Below, one piece after another: positions 6,552-8,467 of a stretch of 8,467 nucleotides of DNA. The notes beneath the pieces are model-generated. The model was not told where the DNA came from and ran no database searches. It was given only the letters and a program-made list of their open reading frames with translations. The stretch is from Pseudomonadota bacterium (lineage in GTDB: Bacteria; Desulfobacterota; Desulfobaccia; Desulfobaccales; 0-14-0-80-60-11), in assembly GCA_018897875.1 (NCBI GenBank), contig JAHIKF010000208.1:1-8467 (forward strand). The letters are read 5' to 3'. The translations under genes and the position numbers were made by a program. Within the stretch, counting starts at the first letter, position 1. Each line of letters begins with the position of its first letter.

Positions 6552-6827
6552 TCAGCGATCGACGCGTTCCCGCAGTTCCTTGCCGACCTTGAAAAAGGGC
6601 AATTTCTTCCCGTCAACCTTGATGAGATCGCCGGTCTTTGGGTTGCGGCCTTTATAGCCATTGTAAAATTTCACCTTGAAACTGCCAAAGCCGCGAATTT
6701 CGATGCGTTCCTTTTGCACCAGGGCATCGGCCATGTTCTCAAAAACGGCGTTGACCACCATTTCCGCCTTCTTCAAGGTGATATTCTCAGCTTTGGCCAG
6801 AGCTTCGATGAGTTGCGACTTGTTCAT
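6552..6827 (-). CDS. hup: HU/IHF-family nucleoid DNA-binding protein
   Basis: This 91-residue basic protein bends DNA as a dimer. Residues 1-40 are the two dimerising helices (MNKSQLIEALAKAENITLKK...). IRGFGSFKVK (44-53) begins the beta arms. GRNPKTGD (60-67) holds the DNA-intercalating Pro63. KLPFFKVGKELRERV is the C-terminal helix. GRNPKTG and FFKVGKELRE look somewhat IHF-like, but the protein is best left as HU/IHF family. ATG is supported by AAGGAG (6837-6842), 9 nt upstream. It lies directly upstream of the Alu-type SRP RNA on the same strand. Because B. subtilis HU (HBsu) binds the SRP Alu domain, the pairing may be functional. A six-T run (6542-6547, minus sense) lies between stop and SRP RNA, with only a weak preceding hairpin. 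Confidence 0.96.
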   Translation of the reverse strand: MNKSQLIEALAKAENITLKKAEMVVNAVFENMADALVQKERIEIRGFGSFKVKFYNGYKGRNPKTGDLIKVDGKKLPFFKVGKELRERVDR

Positions 6828-6891
6828 CCCGCTCTACTCCTTGGGGCGTGCGCCGAAGCCCTTACCGGGGCTGGCAGCTCGATCGCCTATA

Positions 6892-6904
6892 AGCTAATTT
6901 AGCT
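6892..6904. promoter_or_regulatory. Operator-like palindrome upstream of HU
   Basis: AGCTAA (6892-6897) and TTAGCT (6899-6904) form a perfect inverted repeat with 1-nt spacing. It falls at the expected transcription start of the candidate HU promoter (6908-6936), a position suited to repressor binding. No regulator is identified. Confidence 0.35.
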
Positions 6905-6907
6905 AAA

Positions 6908-6936
6908 ATAATAAAGAAAAACCCGCCTGAGGTAAA
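6908..6936 (-). promoter_or_regulatory. Candidate sigma-70 promoter for HU (and possibly SRP RNA)
   Basis: On the minus strand, TTTACC (6931-6936; 4 of 6) and TATTAT (6908-6913; 5 of 6) are spaced by 17 nt. Transcription would begin near 6900, leaving a leader of about 70 nt before the HU ATG. The region is distinctly AT-rich compared with its surroundings. Confidence 0.4.
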
Positions 6937-7296
6937 GGAAAAAATGCAGGCCGACGTCAAGAGACGCCACCGAACCCCGGTCCACCCTTCCCGGGGTCAT
7001 AGCCACAACCGGAAAAGGTTTTGCGGCACAGCCTTGCTGGTGGCTCACCGGAGCACTCTTCGGCAGGTTGGCCTACTCCCGCCGGTTGGCTTAAAGGTTA
7101 GTCATTTTTTATCCATTTGGCAAGGATTGCGGCACCCGGACGAGTCGGCGGCGGAGTCCAACCCGGGGGAACCACGCCGCAGTGATGTGCGCTGAGGCAA
7201 AATTTAGTAAAATAAACCAGAATACCCCATGCAAAGATCCAGCCGCGCGGGGTGAAGGTGGAACGCCGGGTGGACAGGCTAGACGGAGGACTCCCC

Positions 7297-7554
7297 ATGG
7301 ATAGCAAATGCATCAATTTCCGGGTGGCGGGCCTGGTTAAGCAGGGCGGGTTTGTGTGAAGCGGTTGCCCCGACGCCGTGCGCGCCGCCATCACCGATCT
7401 CCGGGGTATCCTGGAAGTAGCCTATGACGCCCAGGAGGACCTGTTTACCGTTCGCTTCGATTCCCAACAGGCCGGGGTGGAAGATATCTTTGCCGCCGTC
7501 TTTCTGGCCGGGAGACAAACGGGACAGGACTATTTGCCCCAGATGGTCTCCTGA
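7297..7554 (+). CDS. HMA-like (MerP/CopZ-type) metal-binding selenoprotein, UGA-encoded Sec21
   Basis: Reading the in-frame TGA at 7357-7359 as selenocysteine gives an 85-residue protein. It begins MDSKCINFRVAGLVKQGG, followed by FV-U-SGC-PDAVRAAI. It then has the rest of a heavy-metal-associated ferredoxin-like fold: LRGILEVAYDAQEDLFTVRF (35-54), then VEDIFAAVFLAGR (61-73). The UGA falls exactly where the first Cys of the HMA CxxC motif belongs (U21-S-G-C24), and the frame stays protein-like for 64 codons to the real stop TGA (7552-7554). The protein is probably cytosolic, either a soft-metal binder or a redox protein. The loop before the motif is about five residues longer than in CopZ/MerP. 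ATG is supported by GGAGGA (7285-7290). Alternatives are a nonsense-mutated HMA gene or a sequencing error. Sec machinery is not in the window. Confidence 0.8.
7360..7395 (+). promoter_or_regulatory. Candidate bacterial SECIS region after the UGA codon
   Basis: The GC-rich mRNA directly after the UGA can form CGC/GCG (7374-7376/7380-7382) with apical loop CGU, nested in weaker outer pairing (GGU at 7363-7365 with ACC at 7393-7395, and interior pairs). The apical G lies about 18 nt after the UGA, inside the distance range known for bacterial SECIS elements. Alternative folds are equally possible by eye, so this is suggestive only. Confidence 0.3.
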
Positions 7555-7557
7555 GGG

Positions 7558-7583
7558 CCCCCTCCGAAAAGGGGGACCTTTTA
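7558..7583 (+). terminator. Probable intrinsic terminator after the HMA-like gene
   Basis: CCCCCT (7558-7563) pairs with AGGGGG (7570-7575) across loop CCGAAA. After ACC comes TTTTACTTTT (7579-7588). The stem is only 6 bp and the T-tract is offset by 3 nt, but it directly follows the TGA stop at 7552-7554, which supports that stop as the true gene end. Confidence 0.6.
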
Positions 7584-7603
7584 CTTTTAGGGCTCCGGCC
7601 TGA

Positions 7604-7843
7604 TTAAGGGGCCGCCACTGATGCGCTTAAATCTCTCTGCGCCCCCGCCCCGCCGCTGCTGGTGGCCGATAGGGTTTCCGATGCCGGCTGATATAGAGGA
7701 TTAGGCGGCATGGGTATGTTCTCATCACGATAGATCTGGTCATTGATTTGATCACCCATTTTGGCCATACTCATCAGGGAAATAATCACTATTCCCAGGA
7801 ATACGCCCAACACAATCACCGCCAAAACAATCAGTATTCCCAT
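7604..7843 (-). CDS. Small single-span membrane protein, function unknown
   Basis: This is a 79-residue protein. Residues 2-24 (MGILIVLAVIVLGVFLGIVI...) form one hydrophobic helix directly at the N-terminus, with no lipobox, so it is probably a signal-anchor. The remaining roughly 55 residues (MAKMGDQINDQIYRDENIPM, then a Pro/Ser/Ala-rich tail) are polar and probably disordered. The frame stays open further upstream to a GTG at 7885, but the ATG at 7843 is preferred. It has GGGGAGGG 5-6 nt upstream and the membrane segment begins right after it; the GTG has no ribosome binding site. The family is not recognised. A second small N-terminally anchored protein lies upstream on the same strand (8141-8296), 297 bp away, and the two may be functionally or evolutionarily related. 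Confidence 0.7.
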   Translation of the reverse strand: MGILIVLAVIVLGVFLGIVIISLMSMAKMGDQINDQIYRDENIPMPPNPLYQPASETLSATSSGGAGAQRDLSASVAAP

Positions 7844-8140
7844 GGTATCCCTCCCCGCAGGCGTCTTCATTCCTACTTTGAGCACCTGGCCGTAGGGTTT
7901 GTTGTAATACGCTTGGCAAAAAGATCATATTCCCAAAAACCCTATTTTTTCGGGGGGTAATACCTATTTTTCCTTGGGGAAATGGTTAACCAGTCCTTAA
8001 ACTACGGGATACTGGCAGGGTAAATTGGATTGGTGACGGGAGGGTCTAGGCGGAGGATAGGTAGTCCAGTCTCCGGGAACCGCCATCCCCGCGCCCCAAT
8101 CTGCAGGGCGTTAAGACCTGGGGAGGGCGGCAACCCCGGT
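7844..8140. other. Structured spacer between the two small membrane-protein genes
   Basis: This region holds no credible gene. Near 7941-7978 the motif CCTATTTTT plus a following G-run occurs twice, 22 nt apart (7941 and 7963). The right third is occupied by the long imperfect hairpin at 8073-8139. A promoter for the 7604-7843 gene is expected here, but no clear hexamer pair was found. Confidence 0.4.
8073..8139. repeat. Long imperfect hairpin downstream of the 51-aa gene
   Basis: Three nested paired blocks are visible: CCGGG/CCCGG (8073-8077/8135-8139), CCGCCATCCCC/GGGGAGGGCGG (8080-8090/8120-8130, 10 of 11), and GCGCCC/GGGCGT (8091-8096/8106-8111, one G-T). It begins right after the stop codon of the minus-strand gene at 8141. 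No T-tract follows, so it may be an extragenic palindrome or an mRNA-stabilising 3' structure. Confidence 0.5.
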
Positions 8141-8296
8141 TCAAGGCTTGAGGGGATCTACCTGGGAATATCCTTCGGCTGGATCGGGCAGTTCCCCGGC
8201 CTCAGGCTTCGCCCGGGAATAAACCACCAAAGAGGAAAATAGAAAACCAAACAGAACGCCAATGAATAATCCGGCATAAAAGGCGATCATGCCCAT
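8141..8296 (-). CDS. 51-residue small membrane protein (DUF3789-like appearance)
   Basis: This short frame runs from ATG (8294-8296) to TGA (8141-8143) on the minus strand, with a strong AGGAGG 8 nt upstream. Residues 3-26 (MIAFYAGLFIGVLFGFLFSS then LVVY) form a single membrane helix with a GxxxGxxxG face (Gly9, Gly13, Gly17), which favours helix packing. A basic/polar tail (SRAKPEAGELPDPAEGYSQV then DPLKP) probably lies in the cytosol. Short proteins of this layout occur among DUF3789-type sequences; that match is by appearance only. Coding is supported by the ribosome binding site, the membrane helix and the clean stop before a structured 3' region. It is shorter than usual gene-calling cutoffs. 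Function is unknown. Confidence 0.7.
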   Translation of the reverse strand: MGMIAFYAGLFIGVLFGFLFSSLVVYSRAKPEAGELPDPAEGYSQVDPLKP

Positions 8297-8467
8297 CTTG
8301 CCTGCCTCCTCAATCCCCCTGCGTGGCCCCCCAATCTGCCTTTAACGCATGGAACCTTACCGGCCCGGTGCCTTCGTCTCAGTCTGCGGGGAAGAGCCTG
8401 GCGTGGTATTCCTCCTAAGGTCTTATAATCTGGTATCAACCGGGATGATTATCTAATGGAGAAGATG
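8297..8467. other. Right-edge intergenic region
   Basis: I see no gene here. TATAAT occurs at 8424-8429 on the plus strand without a recognisable -35. AGGAGG occurs on the minus strand (8411-8416) without a start codon behind it. The region presumably carries the promoter of the 51-residue membrane protein, and perhaps that of a gene outside the window. Confidence 0.4.

Larger units (their letters stand above)
6843..7296. other. Divergent intergenic region between HU and the HMA-like gene
   Basis: These 454 bp separate two divergent genes and hold no credible ORF. The HU promoter and palindrome occupy 6892-6936. A branched structure can form at 6966-7044: closing helix GCCACC/GGTGGC (6966-6971/7039-7044) around a 7-bp hairpin ACCCCGG/CCGGGGT (6974-6980/6991-6997) and a smaller AACC/GGTT hairpin. 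A second paired region spans 7129-7180 (GCGGC/GCCGC outside, CCCGG/CCGGG inside). An AT-rich stretch at 7198-7217 (TTTAGTAAAATAAA) may hold the plus-strand promoter, but no good -35 is seen. No riboswitch or tRNA was recognised. Confidence 0.45.

Noticed and set aside
6966..7044. Class I cyclic-di-GMP riboswitch (GEMM)
   Set aside because: Fragments resemble the motif, but the expected 5' half (GGCAAACC and the GAAA-capped stem) is not in place, so it was not annotated as one.
7357..7359. TGA as evidence for a pseudogene
   Set aside because: The stop falls exactly at the CxxC first cysteine, the frame stays clean afterwards, and both a good ribosome binding site and a terminator are kept. 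Selenocysteine is more likely, though not proven.
7279..7518. Minus-strand frames over the HMA-like gene
   Set aside because: They lack a ribosome binding site and any family signature, whereas the plus frame read through the UGA has a full HMA-like pattern.
8424..8467. Possible new plus-strand gene starting near 8456 with TATAAT at 8424-8429
   Set aside because: There is no -35 hexamer and no ribosome binding site before the ATG, and only four codons are visible.

Overview
The window (8,467 bp, GC-rich) looks like chromosomal DNA from a Gram-negative anaerobe, most likely a member of the Desulfobacterota (former Deltaproteobacteria). That placement is inference. It rests on a lipobox lipoprotein, a PEP synthase, a probable selenocysteine-containing metal-binding protein, and palindromic intergenic repeats of the kind common in such genomes. 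No ribosomal gene or other strong taxonomic marker is present.

Layout, left to right: the 3' end of a probable SAM-dependent methyltransferase (+, 1-333), whose last codons and stop lie in the end of a MITE-like repeat (321-592); a HAD-family phosphatase (+, 676-1287); a repeat-bearing spacer; a glycine-zipper lipoprotein (+, 1528-1905) with a strong intrinsic terminator; then, convergent with it, an all-helical PhoU-like protein of unknown role (-, 2033-2656) and phosphoenolpyruvate synthase ppsA (-, 2875-5262). Next comes a spacer with two palindromic repeats, the second of which runs into the 3' end of a flavodoxin-fold NAD(P)H oxidoreductase (-, 5482-6087). After that lie a large SRP RNA (-, about 6266-6538) and, only 13 nt upstream of it on the same strand, a HU/IHF-family gene (-, 6552-6827). 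A 454-bp divergent region separates HU from a small HMA-like protein on the plus strand (7297-7554) that has an in-frame UGA where the first Cys of the metal-binding CxxC would be. The right end holds two small single-span membrane proteins on the minus strand (7604-7843 and 8141-8296) with structured spacers.

Two points stand out. First, the SRP RNA is the long, Alu-domain form (about 273 nt, like Bacillus scRNA), and its immediate neighbour encodes an HU-family protein. In Bacillus subtilis the HU homologue HBsu is a known ligand of the SRP RNA Alu domain, so the linkage suggests a co-expressed SRP Alu ribonucleoprotein outside Firmicutes. Second, conventional ORF calling would miss the 85-residue HMA-like protein, because its UxxC motif is encoded by TGA at 7357-7359. 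The rest of the window is metabolic and housekeeping genes plus dispersed palindromes, two of which now supply the stop codons of adjacent genes.
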